From contig NZ_CP082164.1 in assembly GCF_023101685.1 (NCBI RefSeq), positions 7,936,001 through 8,000,000 of the forward strand: a stretch of DNA of 64,000 nt, written 5' to 3'. Numbering within the stretch: position 1 is the first letter of the stretch; every line of letters starts with the position of its first letter. Of the stretch, positions 28,559 through 38,395 are shown one piece after another. The notes below the pieces were generated by a model. That model did not search any database. It worked only from the letters and a program-made list of their open reading frames with translations, and had not been told where the DNA came from. Position numbers and translations under genes: made by a program. This DNA is from Bradyrhizobium sp. 186 (GTDB lineage: Bacteria; Pseudomonadota; Alphaproteobacteria; Rhizobiales; Xanthobacteraceae).

Positions 28559-29621
28559 TGGCAACCTCTCGCCTGGCCTCGAGCAAATCGCCCGCCATCA
28601 TTTCCTTGACCAGTTGCGCGAACGGGGTCCTGGGTTTCCAGCCGAGCTTCTCGCGCGCCTTGCTGGGATCGCCGATCAAGAGATCGACCTCGGTGGGACG
28701 GAAATAGGTCGGGTCGATCCGCACCACGATCTTGCCTGACTTCTTGTCGATGCCGGTTTCCTCGACGCCCTTGCCCCGCCATTCGACACTGCGGCCGACT
28801 TCGGCAAAGGCGAGCTCCACGAACTCGCGCACCGAGCGGGTCTCCCCGGTTGCCAGCACGAAATCGTCGGGCCCGTCGGCCTGCAAGATCATGTGCATGC
28901 CTTCGACATAATCCCTGGCATGGCCCCAGTCGCGCTTGGCCTCGATATTGCCGAGATAGAGCATTTCTTCGAGGCCCGTCTCGATGCGGGCGACGCCGCG
29001 CGTGATCTTGCGGGTGACGAAGGTTTCGCCGCGGATCGGGCTCTCGTGGTTGAACAGGATGCCGTTGCAAGCATACATGCCGTAGGCCTCACGGTAGTTC
29101 ACCGTAATCCAGTAGCCGTACAATTTTGCGACGCCGTAAGGCGAACGCGGATAGAATGGCGTCGTCTCCTTCTGCGGCACTTCCTGCACGAGGCCGTAGA
29201 GCTCGGAGGTGGACGCCTGGTAAAACCGCGTCTCCATCTCCATGCCGAGAATCCGGATCGCTTCCAACAACCGCAGCGTTCCGATCGCATCCGCGTTCGC
29301 GGTGTATTCCGGGCTCTCGAAACTGACCGCGACGTGGCTCTGCGCGGCCAGATTGTAGACCTCGGTCGGCCGGATCTGCTGCATCAGGCGGATCAGATTC
29401 GTTGAATCCGTCATGTCGCCGTAATGCATCAGGAACGGCACGTTGCCAGCATGCGGATCCTGATAGAGATGATCGACACGGGCGGTGTTGAATGACGACG
29501 ATCGCCGCTTGATGCCGTGGACGGTGTAGCCCAGGCCGAGCAGATACTCGGCGAGATAGGCACCGTCCTGACCAGTGATACCCGTAATCAGCGCGACGCG
29601 GCGCTTCGACCTTTCATTCAT
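28539..29621 (-). CDS. gmd: GDP-mannose 4,6-dehydratase
   Basis: 360 residues, canonical. [19 protein letters not shown] is the NADP-binding loop, followed by [18 protein letters not shown], the active-site [10 protein letters not shown] and [20 protein letters not shown] with YxxxK. It converts GDP-mannose (from ManC) to GDP-4-keto-6-deoxymannose for Fcl. The start ATG overlaps the flippase stop (ATGA at 29618-29621), indicating translational coupling. The product implies L-fucose or another 6-deoxyhexose in a local glycan. Confidence 0.95.
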   Translation of the reverse strand: MNERSKRRVALITGITGQDGAYLAEYLLGLGYTVHGIKRRSSSFNTARVDHLYQDPHAGNVPFLMHYGDMTDSTNLIRLMQQIRPTEVYNLAAQSHVAVSFESPEYTANADAIGTLRLLEAIRILGMEMETRFYQASTSELYGLVQEVPQKETTPFYPRSPYGVAKLYGYWITVNYREAYGMYACNGILFNHESPIRGETFVTRKITRGVARIETGLEEMLYLGNIEAKRDWGHARDYVEGMHMILQADGPDDFVLATGETRSVREFVELAFAEVGRSVEWRGKGVEETGIDKKSGKIVVRIDPTYFRPTEVDLLIGDPSKAREKLGWKPRTPFAQLVKEMMAGDLLEARREVANGKHSV

Positions 29622-31174
29622 AATTGCTCACCCGGCTGCGCGGTTGTCATTGACGATTTTCCCAGTTTCCCAAACCTGTTGGCGATTGCGACGAGGATTC
29701 GCAGGATCTCAAGCTCGGGCCCAGTCGGCGAGCCTGCCGCTCGCCAGACTCCAAACAGTGACCCGACATAGGCAAGAGCGCTCACGAGAACTACAGCGAT
29801 CAATCGAGCATAGACGTGAGACTCATGGCCAAAAAATGTGACGAAAGCCCAATTGGTCAGAAGACCGGCAATGATCATCGTGCAGGTGGACAGAACGGTC
29901 CTCAGATTCACGAGAAATTGCCGGGAGACCGAAGTGTCGATCAGTTCGCGGACGAGGACCATGTTGTATACGATACCGCCGAGCGTAACCGCCACGCGAG
30001 CGACAAGCAGGCCAAGTATCCCTCCTACCCACAAGCCGGCAACGATGATAGGCAGCCTCACGATCAGGATCGCAACGTCGCGATGAAATAATCTGCGGGT
30101 CTGCCCAAGAGCCAGACCAAGGGGCTGGACGGTCGCGCTGAGTGTGTGCAACGCAATTGCGCCACCGAGAAGCTGGATCACGATCGTCGCGCCTGCCCAG
30201 GCCTTACCCAGAGCAAGCGGCACGAACTGGTCGGCGATCAGCGCGAAGCCGAACCCCGCCGGAAAGGCGATCGCACACAGCATTGATTGCGCCGACAGAT
30301 AAGCTCGCTGCAGGGCGGCTTTGTCGTCCCTCAGCTTGACGAACGCGGGAAACAGCGTTCCTGCAAGCGGGTTTGTGGCTTCTCTTGTCGGTGTGGCGGC
30401 CAGGTCGCTGCCCAGCACATATCCGCCCAGGGCGGATTTCCCGAGAAAATATCCGATGATGATCTGGTCGAAACGCCAATTCAGCGTGCTGACGGCCTGT
30501 CCGAGTGATAGCCACACAGAGAACGACCACAGGGAGCGACTGCCCTTTATCCGGAATTTTGGCCGGAACGGCCGGATCAAATAGGAGGCGACGACGTCGA
30601 CGAGATTGGCGGCGACGGCCCCGGCGATCAGCGCCCAATAGCTCTTGAAGCAAATGGCGATCCCGGAGGAGACCAGAATGGTTGCGAGCGCCCGGCTGAT
30701 GCTCGTCACGAATTCCTGCCAGAAGACGAGTTGCCGCTGCATCATTGCGAGCATCGGATTTCGAAGACCGGATATCGCAATCGAGCAGCTCAGGACCAAC
30801 AGGATCGGAACCAAACGGCCATCGCCGTAGGACAACGACACCGGATAAGCGAGCAACGACAGCAAGAGTGCGAGCAAGCAAGCGCGAGCCAAGCTCAACG
30901 TCCACGCGGCGTGGAATTGGTCTTCAGTTGGATCCTTGTGGTGAATGAGCGCCGATGTCAGGGACAGTTCGGTCATCGACGTCAGGATAGCAATGATGGC
31001 CGTCGCGACGGCAACCAGGCCGAAATCTTCCGGCGTGAGCATTCTCGCCAATATGAGCGTGTTCAGGAAGCCGAGACTGGCGACTACCAGCCGGCTCACG
31101 CCGATCCAGGCAGCTCCGATGGCGATTGAATTTTTCGACAAAGGAAGCCCCGCATGCGCACCAGCAGCGACCAT
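29618..31174 (-). CDS. Wzx-type polysaccharide flippase, second copy
   Basis: 518 residues from the ATG at 31174, polytopic with about 12 to 14 spans. MOP-superfamily pattern: [60 protein letters not shown] and [16 protein letters not shown]. Role: flipping lipid-linked repeat units. A start at 31300 would overlap the preceding GT61 gene by about 110 bases, so 31174 (13 bases after it) is preferred although no strong ribosome site is seen. It is coupled to gmd, suggesting that it serves a fucose-containing glycan. Confidence 0.85.
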   Translation of the reverse strand: MVAAGAHAGLPLSKNSIAIGAAWIGVSRLVVASLGFLNTLILARMLTPEDFGLVAVATAIIAILTSMTELSLTSALIHHKDPTEDQFHAAWTLSLARACLLALLLSLLAYPVSLSYGDGRLVPILLVLSCSIAISGLRNPMLAMMQRQLVFWQEFVTSISRALATILVSSGIAICFKSYWALIAGAVAANLVDVVASYLIRPFRPKFRIKGSRSLWSFSVWLSLGQAVSTLNWRFDQIIIGYFLGKSALGGYVLGSDLAATPTREATNPLAGTLFPAFVKLRDDKAALQRAYLSAQSMLCAIAFPAGFGFALIADQFVPLALGKAWAGATIVIQLLGGAIALHTLSATVQPLGLALGQTRRLFHRDVAILIVRLPIIVAGLWVGGILGLLVARVAVTLGGIVYNMVLVRELIDTSVSRQFLVNLRTVLSTCTMIIAGLLTNWAFVTFFGHESHVYARLIAVVLVSALAYVGSLFGVWRAAGSPTGPELEILRILVAIANRFGKLGKSSMTTAQPGEQL

Positions 31175-31187
31175 TTTCAATGCTCGT

Positions 31188-32288
31188 TCATTGACAGATG
31201 GTTTCCAGTGCGCGCTCGAAGACGTCAGGCGCAACCTCGAAATCGAATGGACTTGGTCCAAACGCGCCCTGCGGGCGCGTTCCCTTGCTGGGCCCCACAA
31301 TGTAAGAATATTCCGCGCCGGCGGATGTTGCGATCGTGTAGTAGTAGGGATGCACGTGGTCTGAGGGTATCAGCTCAAGGACCTTTGTTCCCGGTGGGCA
31401 GAATACGAGATTTGTCAGGCCTGCACCATGTGGGCCAACGACAATCGAGCATTCCGAGAAAAACGTCGCTTCATCCTCGACATCATCAAAGTCGTAGATC
31501 TGGAACCCGAACTTTTTCAGCGCAGGCATCAGCTCTTCTTCGTTGGCGACCTTCCTTTGCCCTTTGCGCGGAACGTATACGCGCCCGTCGTGACGAAGCG
31601 GCGACTTGGCTACCTGCGAGCGGAAGAACTCAGTGAGCCACGGCGCATAGTTCCGCCGCAAGCCCGGAAACGAAGTGCCGATCACGAGATCGGCCTGGAT
31701 ATCGTCCTGGCCTGCCCACACGCACTTGTGCATTGGAATTCCAAGCCGGCGAACGAGTTTGGCTGCTGTTTCGGACGTCGGTTTGGGCAAATAGATATAA
31801 TCCACATCATCGAGCGACAGGCCACTGTTCTGGAAAAGCGCCAGGCGTCCCAGGCAATCGAGGAGGAAGTGCCCATAGTTCCCTCCGGCGAAATCGCTCG
31901 CCAGCGAGAGACAGGTGCCGCTCAGCGGCAGCGGTGTCCCGTAGGCAATTGATCTTGGATGGCGCGAGAAAGACGATCCGTACCAGGTGCTCTCGTAGAG
32001 CAGCGATCCATCCTCCGTCACGAGCCAACCGTCCGGACCGAGGATGCGGGCATTGTTCAGGCTGAGAACGCCCAGCTCAGGCATTCTATTGTCAACGCTT
32101 TCACCGAACCCTGCGTCGCGGCTGCCGAATCGAATCGGCGCCCTCCGCGCAAGCACCTCTTCTTCGACTGCAGTCAGCCAGGTGTGCGGATGTTCGCTTC
32201 GCCACGTGCGATGATCGCAGAGCCGGCTCGGGCTGCCGCGCAATGCACCACGGAGGATTTGCCTGACGGCCCGAACCTTGGAGTTCAT
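31188..32288 (-). CDS. Glycosyltransferase family 61
   Basis: 366 residues. Capsular-polysaccharide-type GT61 (DUF563): LSLASDFAGGNYGHFLLDCL, YLPKPTSETAAKLVRRLGIP, VYVPRKGQRKVANEEELMPA and the hallmark SIVVGPHGAGLTNLVFCPPG near residue 290. Donor and acceptor unknown. ATG at 32288. It heads a leftward unit GT61-wzx-gmd-fcl with gaps or overlaps under 20 bases. Confidence 0.85.
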   Translation of the reverse strand: MNSKVRAVRQILRGALRGSPSRLCDHRTWRSEHPHTWLTAVEEEVLARRAPIRFGSRDAGFGESVDNRMPELGVLSLNNARILGPDGWLVTEDGSLLYESTWYGSSFSRHPRSIAYGTPLPLSGTCLSLASDFAGGNYGHFLLDCLGRLALFQNSGLSLDDVDYIYLPKPTSETAAKLVRRLGIPMHKCVWAGQDDIQADLVIGTSFPGLRRNYAPWLTEFFRSQVAKSPLRHDGRVYVPRKGQRKVANEEELMPALKKFGFQIYDFDDVEDEATFFSECSIVVGPHGAGLTNLVFCPPGTKVLELIPSDHVHPYYYTIATSAGAEYSYIVGPSKGTRPQGAFGPSPFDFEVAPDVFERALETICQ

Positions 32289-32317
32289 GGACGATTACCT
32301 TTGCAAGACACCGACTG

Positions 32318-32356
32318 TGGCAGGTAAGCCCGCACGACGGGGGCTCACCTGCCACA
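32318..32356. other. Strong intergenic hairpin
   Basis: GTGGCAGGTAAGCCC (32318-32332) faces GGGCTCACCTGCCAC (32342-32356): 14 of 15 positions pair, with an intervening 9 bases. It lies between the stop of the secreted GH16 gene and the GT61 start. No T-run follows on either strand. It may limit read-through or be a protein or RNase site; function unproven. Confidence 0.5.
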
Positions 32357-32467
32357 GCCAAAGCAAAACTCAGACCGACATCGGACAGCGTGCCGATCGG
32401 AACCAGCGCTACTCGGCCTGATCCAGATCACGACGAGTTGTACTTGGGCCAGAACCACCCTTCCCGA

Positions 32468-33817
32468 TCAGCGTCCCACATGCAGCGACAATAGACGGCA
32501 AGATCGGGCTTTTTTTGGTTGGATCAGCGTAGTGTCGCAGGCAACGGGGACTTCTTTGGGGCCAACCTCGCCCGCAACGTCAGCCGTCAGTTTGCTGCCC
32601 AGCAGGTAGTTTCCCTCGCGCGGCACGGCCGGCAGCGCAAATTCGACTAGACTGGCGCCATCTTCCCCTTCCTTGCGAGAGACCGGTTGCAGCGGCTTCT
32701 TCGCCGATGCGATGATGGCGCCGGTCGTTTCATCGAAGACGTATACGTGAAGCGTTCGATTTGTTGGATAGTCATCCGGAATCTTGATCGGAACTTCGAT
32801 CTTGAGCGGATCGGTCGTGTTCAGCGACAATACCCCTGCATTCGGCTTCTTGTCCGCTACCGCCTTCGTGACGTTGAGGAATGTCGGCTTCGGCATATCG
32901 TTGAGCGCTGCCGTATATCCAAAATCATTCGGATCGGGTGTCACGTCGCTCGGACCACATTTCCGGCCTCCCCGCTCGGACGTTGTGAACTGGCACACAC
33001 GAACGTAGTCGATCTTGAACGTCTGCGGGAAAGCCGCGTCATCGACCCCGTGCCGGCCTGCCCAAGCCGCTCCGCCGACAGCGAAATTAAAATCGATATG
33101 CGCCGGCGGCCCCAGTTGGTCGTCCTTCCTGAGCCACTGGTACGTGCGCGTGTAGATGAGGCGGCCGTCCCAGAAGAACGAAATGCGGTCAGGCGCCCAA
33201 ACGAAACCGGCAATATGCCAATCCTTGTTCAGGTCCTCCTTGCTGACCATGTCCTGAAACCTGAGCACGAACGAGTTGTCCAAATAGGTGTAGGACTGCG
33301 GCGTCCACTTGTCCTTGCTCATGGCGTTCGAGTGCAGCATGTTCGGCTTGTCTTCCACGCCGTTGATGACGTACTCGAAAATGTCGATCTCCGGTGGATG
33401 CCAAAATTTTCCATCGATGTCGTAATCGGCTTCGAGCCAGAATGCCGGCCACGATCCCCGCGCATTCGGAAGAAAGACCCGCGCCTCATAGTAGCCGTAA
33501 TAGAATGTCTGGTGGCTTCGGATCATCGCGGAATCGAACGTGTCCGACGCCTCATTCTTTTTTGCAGTCAGACTCAGGACACCTCCGGACACCACGTGGT
33601 TGTCGCGGTAGCGCTGCTTTTCGTCGTTGAACCGGTCCATCGTTTCGTTGTTGTAGATGTACCGGGTCGCCCATTTGGTTCGATCAAGCTTGTCGCCATT
33701 GAACTCATCCGAAAACACCAGCTCCCAGCCGGCGCACCACACCGGCGTTGCCGATCCGAGCGCAAGAACTATCGAGGCAACACAAAGGGCTTGCCTGCGC
33801 GCGACTGCGATCATCAT
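32468..33817 (-). CDS. Secreted GH16 endoglycanase (ExoK-like)
   Basis: 449 residues from the ATG at 33817, with AAAGGA about nine bases upstream. A Sec signal peptide (CVASIVLALGSATPVWCAG) is followed by a GH16 domain: LVFSDEFNGDKLDRTKWATR, ARVFLPNARGSWPAFWLEAD, the catalytic EIDIFEYV (about residue 140), VWAPDRISFFWDGRLIYTRT and FKIDYVRVCQF. The C-terminal 150 residues form a further beta-rich domain. In related organisms ExoK-type enzymes cut nascent exopolysaccharide; the same role is inferred here. The last residues include RSC, so a disulfide is possible. Confidence 0.85.
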   Translation of the reverse strand: MMIAVARRQALCVASIVLALGSATPVWCAGWELVFSDEFNGDKLDRTKWATRYIYNNETMDRFNDEKQRYRDNHVVSGGVLSLTAKKNEASDTFDSAMIRSHQTFYYGYYEARVFLPNARGSWPAFWLEADYDIDGKFWHPPEIDIFEYVINGVEDKPNMLHSNAMSKDKWTPQSYTYLDNSFVLRFQDMVSKEDLNKDWHIAGFVWAPDRISFFWDGRLIYTRTYQWLRKDDQLGPPAHIDFNFAVGGAAWAGRHGVDDAAFPQTFKIDYVRVCQFTTSERGGRKCGPSDVTPDPNDFGYTAALNDMPKPTFLNVTKAVADKKPNAGVLSLNTTDPLKIEVPIKIPDDYPTNRTLHVYVFDETTGAIIASAKKPLQPVSRKEGEDGASLVEFALPAVPREGNYLLGSKLTADVAGEVGPKEVPVACDTTLIQPKKARSCRLLSLHVGR

Positions 33818-34027
33818 CGAGATCCTTTCGGTTCGGCTGTTGGCTCCGGCGGGGACGCTGTGCCGGTCCAATGCGCAAAGACTATGGCAACGGTGACGCT
33901 GCCACGTCGCGAGCCGGCACGCTCAAGCACACGGCCCTGCTGCTTTTTCCCGAGCAGATGTTCAACTTGCGATCGTTTTGAGGCGATGACTTGTCGACCA
34001 CTCAAGAACATTTGACTGCTCCCCCGA

Positions 34028-35155
34028 TCAGGTTCCCTCCTTGAGCGCTGTCGCGTCCTCCATGATCGGCCGGACTGCCGGCTTCACCTTCGAGACCCTA
34101 TCAATCCGTTTTCGTATCTTTCCCGTCGCCTTTACTTCAAGGAACCGATGGCTGATCGTTGCAACGATAAGCGACGGCGGAAGCGAGACCAGGAAGAACA
34201 CCAGTTGCGACCCGTGGCCCAACGCATCGACCACACCAGTTCGATACATGATTAGCTTGACCCCGGCCATGACGAGCGGCGGCCAGAGATAAAAACTGAA
34301 GCTGATCGTCCCCAACCACTGCATGACCGGCCAACGGAGCGTTCTTCCGAACGGACCGTTTCCGCGGGACATGCCCAGCAGGAAAATGGTCCCAAAGACG
34401 CCACCAAGAACGACAAATGGAAAAGCAGAGATCCAGTCATGGAATGAGAGATGCGCCGGCGTGACAAAGCCCACGTAATCCGTTGCGCTGGCAAGCTCGA
34501 GGCCTCTCCAGACAGTCAAGAACAGCACGAAGAAGATAGCCGGGTATTTCGCCAAGGATTGCAATAACGTCGACGATAGATACTTCTCCGCAACAAGCAC
34601 GCCGCCGATCATTAGGAGCGCGCGGGGGTAGTACACGACGAAGATCAGAGAACCGGCGGCCAGTGCCAACGCCAGCGGCCGACTGAAGCCGCTGATCAGG
34701 AAGACGACGGCGCATACGCCATAGAACAGGAATTCGTATCCGAGCGACCACGCAGCAGGATTGATTTGAATGACGTCAATAAATGGAGGCGGAGCCAACA
34801 GATTTGCGCCCACCAGCAGCAGACTTTGACCCTTTCCTGAAAGCCAGCCGAAAATCGCAATCGCGATCACCGTCGCCCAGAGGACCGGTAGAATCCTCGC
34901 ATAGCGGTCAAGGATAAAGGTCACGACCGAGGATGCCCGATACAGGCTTGGCAGAATGACGATTCCGCTGATGCCGAAAAAAAACTCGACACCGAACTTT
35001 CCGGTCTGCAGCGCTTCTCCCAACACCCCCCTGGCAAACCATTCGAACGTCGGGAGTCCGGAATGAACAACGTGATAGACGAATACCATGAGGCAAAACA
35101 AACCTCTGCCACCATGAACGTAAGGGTTAAATTTTGCGCTCGTGTCGTGTTCCAT
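34028..35155 (-). CDS. Acyltransferase 3 family membrane protein, second copy
   Basis: 375 residues, about ten hydrophobic spans. Family features: GGRGLFCLMVFVYHVVHSGL (conserved Arg and His), then GKFGVEFFFGISGIVILPSL, FILDRYARILPVLW and INPAAWSLGYEFLFYGV. It probably O-acylates a sugar of a lipid-linked or exported glycan. Sequence is clearly different from the acyltransferase at 4496. ATG at 35155; it diverges from the Wzy-like gene across about 140 bases. Confidence 0.85.
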   Translation of the reverse strand: MEHDTSAKFNPYVHGGRGLFCLMVFVYHVVHSGLPTFEWFARGVLGEALQTGKFGVEFFFGISGIVILPSLYRASSVVTFILDRYARILPVLWATVIAIAIFGWLSGKGQSLLLVGANLLAPPPFIDVIQINPAAWSLGYEFLFYGVCAVVFLISGFSRPLALALAAGSLIFVVYYPRALLMIGGVLVAEKYLSSTLLQSLAKYPAIFFVLFLTVWRGLELASATDYVGFVTPAHLSFHDWISAFPFVVLGGVFGTIFLLGMSRGNGPFGRTLRWPVMQWLGTISFSFYLWPPLVMAGVKLIMYRTGVVDALGHGSQLVFFLVSLPPSLIVATISHRFLEVKATGKIRKRIDRVSKVKPAVRPIMEDATALKEGT

Positions 35156-35297
35156 GTGGAAGTTGCTACCGGCTCCAGTATAGAGGGTTTAACAGCCTCA
35201 CGAGCGAGACCAAGGTCGATCGCGATTGTTGTCCCGCGCCGCCCAAGCGGACACTACCAACCGAGGCGCCAAGAAACAGGAATCGACGAGTCCGAAC

Positions 35298-36614
35298 ATG
35301 GTGAGCCTCGATACATTCCCAGCCAGAAGCTCGTCTAACAAGCGCGCTGCAGCAGCGTCAAGTGACGAGAGCAACAGCGTCATTTTCGCGCATATCGCCT
35401 TCATTCTGTGCATTTGCATGCAGCGCTTCGGACTCCTCGTAGGAACCGGACAGATCTTCTTTTCGCTGTTCGGATTCTTTGCGCTCGTCACGTGGGGATG
35501 GTGGGTTGGCCTTGTGCGCCTTCGCCTGCCACAGACTCTCGCGTTCGGACTTGTCGTCGTCTGGTTTCTCGTCAGCGCAGTCGCCGCGGCCGAATCTCCT
35601 GATCGCGGTGTGGAGACCAGCCCGGCGTCGCTTGCGATGGTTCTTGTCACGAATTCGATCTTCCTATTCGGACCCTCAACAAGATTCTCGAACGAGGCTG
35701 TCCTTCCCACTTTCTTGTTCTATGTTCGCTTGTGCGCCGTTCTGGCAATCGTTCAGATTGTCCTCCAGTTCGGCGGCATACGCATCTTCTCGTTCAAGGA
35801 TGCAATCCCGGCGCTTGATCCGGTCCTCGTTGAGTCTGCGTACAATCAAAATGCGGTGGAATTTTATGGGTCCTTGAATCGACGCGCGAACGGGTTTTTC
35901 CCGATGGAGCCCGGAGCGCTATCCCAATTGCTCGCTATAGGTGTAATCGTCGATGTCTTCCTTTTGCGGCGATTTAGCTATCTTCCGCTGTACGCCATCT
36001 CATACGTCCTGACCCGATCCGGATCGGGCCTCTTGGTGCTCGCCGTGTCCCTCGGCGTCTATCCCCTGATTGCTCCGCTCAAATCGCTGCGCGTTATCGC
36101 CATTGGAGCGATCGCTGTCTTGATGATCGGAACTGCCTACCTCGTTGCGCCGGAACCCTTCGATCCAATCGTCAATAGGTTGGATGAATTCAGTTCAACC
36201 AAGTCGAGCGGCTATGCACGCTACGTCGCACAACTACAGACCTGGAACTATCTCTTTCAGACCGACAGAGTGCTTATCGGCTCCGGGCCTGGCGGATTGG
36301 AGCGGTCGCCTGCCTACTTTGGCGGCAGCGGGAATCCCGTTCTCAAACTCGTCGCAGATTACGGAATTATCGGGCTTATAATTTTCCTGTTTTATCTCGT
36401 CTTCTCGATATTCCGGAAAGACAACTCTATGCTCGCATTGACGATGCTGGCTTGCTATCAGCTCGGCGGCGGCAACCTCGCCATGGCTCCATTTCTGATC
36501 ATGATGGCAATGCTGTGCGTATGGTCGCAGCCGCCAAGCGCCCGCCTGAGGTCGATCCGCCGTCCAGCTTCCGTCCAACGGATGCAGTCCAGCGCTGCCC
36601 CGATCATCGAATGA
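35298..36614 (+). CDS. Wzy/ExoQ-like polysaccharide polymerase
   Basis: 438 residues from the ATG at 35298 (an earlier in-frame start at 35226 is possible). About ten spans with a large periplasmic loop near residues 130-200. Features of the O-antigen ligase/polymerase family: LNRRANGFFPMEPGALSQLL and, late in the protein, VLIGSGPGGLERSPAYFGGS followed by LKLVADYGIIGLIIFLFYLV. This late glycine-rich loop with the ADYG motif is typical of ExoQ-type polymerases, which join repeat units on the periplasmic face. The 3' end overlaps the convergent GT2 gene by 11 bases. Confidence 0.75.
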   Translation: MVSLDTFPARSSSNKRAAAASSDESNSVIFAHIAFILCICMQRFGLLVGTGQIFFSLFGFFALVTWGWWVGLVRLRLPQTLAFGLVVVWFLVSAVAAAESPDRGVETSPASLAMVLVTNSIFLFGPSTRFSNEAVLPTFLFYVRLCAVLAIVQIVLQFGGIRIFSFKDAIPALDPVLVESAYNQNAVEFYGSLNRRANGFFPMEPGALSQLLAIGVIVDVFLLRRFSYLPLYAISYVLTRSGSGLLVLAVSLGVYPLIAPLKSLRVIAIGAIAVLMIGTAYLVAPEPFDPIVNRLDEFSSTKSSGYARYVAQLQTWNYLFQTDRVLIGSGPGGLERSPAYFGGSGNPVLKLVADYGIIGLIIFLFYLVFSIFRKDNSMLALTMLACYQLGGGNLAMAPFLIMMAMLCVWSQPPSARLRSIRRPASVQRMQSSAAPIIE

Positions 36615-37695
36615 CGCGGAATAGACCGAGCAAAGCGCGCAACCATTTCGGCCGCTGGGCAGGTACGTATCGCAAACTCACCAGGGCACGTCGAAAGTAC
36701 CGCGGACTGATCAGTACGCACAAAATCCAGCCCAGCAACGATATGCGCTGGGATATCGAGAACCCTTGCGGAGTCGCAACGGCCCGAAGCGCGTCGACAG
36801 CGACGCGCAATGAGCTGTCCTGGGCGATTGGATGGAGATCTGGCCGCAGCTTGAACGACGCCGTCCGCAAACAAAGAAATATGACATTTCTGTTGAGCGC
36901 ATCGGGCGCCACCGGTAGTTTTTCGGTGCTCGCGATCTCGGCAAAGAATTTGTAGCGCCGCCGCGTGAGGTCGATCTCTCTCGCAAAACGGGTATCGTCC
37001 AGTTGAAGGAAGGCCCCGTGATTGAGGCCATGCACGCGATAATCTGCCAAGGGCTTGGTAATCGTCACGATATGGCCACACGCGGGGGCGGCCGCCAGAA
37101 GATAACTGTCCGGCGCCCGGTCGACAAAGTCGGATTCAAAGCCGAAAACACGCTGGACAAACCATCTCGGATAGGCATTTCCCGACCCGGGCGGCGTCGG
37201 ATAGGCACCGGTCGTCGTCATCCACTTGCGGATGTCCTCCGAGGCTGGACGGGAGAAGAACTGCGGCAGGACATTTCCAGTCGGCTGCCCCCTTGCGTCG
37301 ATAACGCGCATCTGAAACTGATATTTGCTCGCGGCCTTCGACCAGACGGATGCAATCTCCGTCATCACATCGGGATGCAGGGCATCGTCCGAGTCGAGAA
37401 ATATGATGACGTCGCCAGAGGATCTGCGAAAGCCGTTCACACAAGACGGCATCTGCCCAGCGTTCGCCTGACTGATGATCGCGACCTCGTCTGCAAATTC
37501 GTTGATGACGTCAAGCGAATTGTCCGTCGAACCGTCATCAACGACGATCACTTCCACTTTCGGCCATCGAATATCCAGCGCGCTGCGGATCGCAGATCCC
37601 ACGTAAGCGGCGTAGTTGTGATTCGGAATGATGACGGAAACGCTCGCCAATTCAGCGCCCCGCACCACAGTGTGACTTGGTGTCTGCTTCAGCAT
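36604..37695 (-). CDS. Glycosyltransferase family 2, paralogue
   Basis: 363 residues from the ATG at 37695; starts at 37755 and 37788 are also in frame and none has a clear ribosome site. GT-A core: SVIIPNHNYAAYVGSAIRSA, VIVVDDGSTDNSLDVINEF and VIIFLDSDDALHPDVM. Paralogous to the GT2 at 21176. The C-terminus has one hydrophobic stretch (LLGWILCVLISPRYF) that may attach it to the membrane. Donor unknown. Confidence 0.85.
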   Translation of the reverse strand: MLKQTPSHTVVRGAELASVSVIIPNHNYAAYVGSAIRSALDIRWPKVEVIVVDDGSTDNSLDVINEFADEVAIISQANAGQMPSCVNGFRRSSGDVIIFLDSDDALHPDVMTEIASVWSKAASKYQFQMRVIDARGQPTGNVLPQFFSRPASEDIRKWMTTTGAYPTPPGSGNAYPRWFVQRVFGFESDFVDRAPDSYLLAAAPACGHIVTITKPLADYRVHGLNHGAFLQLDDTRFAREIDLTRRRYKFFAEIASTEKLPVAPDALNRNVIFLCLRTASFKLRPDLHPIAQDSSLRVAVDALRAVATPQGFSISQRISLLGWILCVLISPRYFRRALVSLRYVPAQRPKWLRALLGLFRVIR

Positions 37696-37942
37696 TGGAC
37701 GCCGGGAATACTCGCGTTGAGGATACTCATCATATGACTGCCGACACAGTATCATATTCGACAGATGTTCAATGACCAGACACTCCATCTACGAATGGTG
37801 CACTCTCTAGCACGGGTTTTCCATCGCAAAGGAAGAGGCAGGTTTCGATCGCTTGCGATCGATGGAACAATTTGTTCGTCATTCTGTTGCCGCAACTGCA
37901 ACGCTATCCATGCAGAACGAGCAGTGGAGATATGTAGTGACG

Positions 37943-38395
37943 ATGTGTGACGACCGATCGACGAGCTCAGATGGTTTCGTGGCGATATGCGTGGCGGTCG
38001 TTTCATCGCTGCTCACAACGACGGCCGATGCACAACTTTCCGGCTACGGCCGCACATCTCCACCGATGTATGGCGGCTCCGGCATTTCGACTCGGCCTTC
38101 GAGTTCAATCCGGCCCATGGAAGGCACTTACGCTCCAAATCACAAGACGCCGGACGGGAAGCTTTGCATATCGGTCAATCCGTTGACGCACCCGCAAGCT
38201 ATGAATCCTAAGATCATCGACCAAATAGTTCTGGTTCAAAACATTTGCGGCGAATCGATCCGGGTTCAGGTTTGCTATGCTGGCAGCTCCGATTGCATCG
38301 TCGTTCCGCTCGCAGGCTACCAGAAGCTGCAGAGGGCGCTGGGCGTCGCGGCTGGGTCAACCAGCTTTCAATTTGAGTATCGCGAGCTCTATTGA
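37943..38395 (+). CDS. Exported hypothetical protein
   Basis: 150 residues if translated from the ATG at 37943; the frame is open further upstream to 37853. A hydrophobic stretch (FVAICVAVVSSLLTTTADAQ) looks like a signal peptide ending in ADA-Q. The mature part is Ser/Gly/Pro-rich near the N-terminus, then contains four Cys residues (LCISV, NICGE, VCYAG, DCIVV), perhaps two disulfides. Family unknown. Confidence 0.5.
   Translation: MCDDRSTSSDGFVAICVAVVSSLLTTTADAQLSGYGRTSPPMYGGSGISTRPSSSIRPMEGTYAPNHKTPDGKLCISVNPLTHPQAMNPKIIDQIVLVQNICGESIRVQVCYAGSSDCIVVPLAGYQKLQRALGVAAGSTSFQFEYRELY

Noticed and set aside
32461..32520. CCCGATC...GATCGGGC followed by TTTTTTT on the + strand
   Set aside because: The stem halves are about 35 bases apart and lie at the 3' end of a leftward gene, so the T-run is on the wrong strand for it.
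32687..34015. A 442-codon + frame opposite the secreted GH16 gene
   Set aside because: No motifs; the opposite strand encodes a signal peptide and a canonical GH16 active site.
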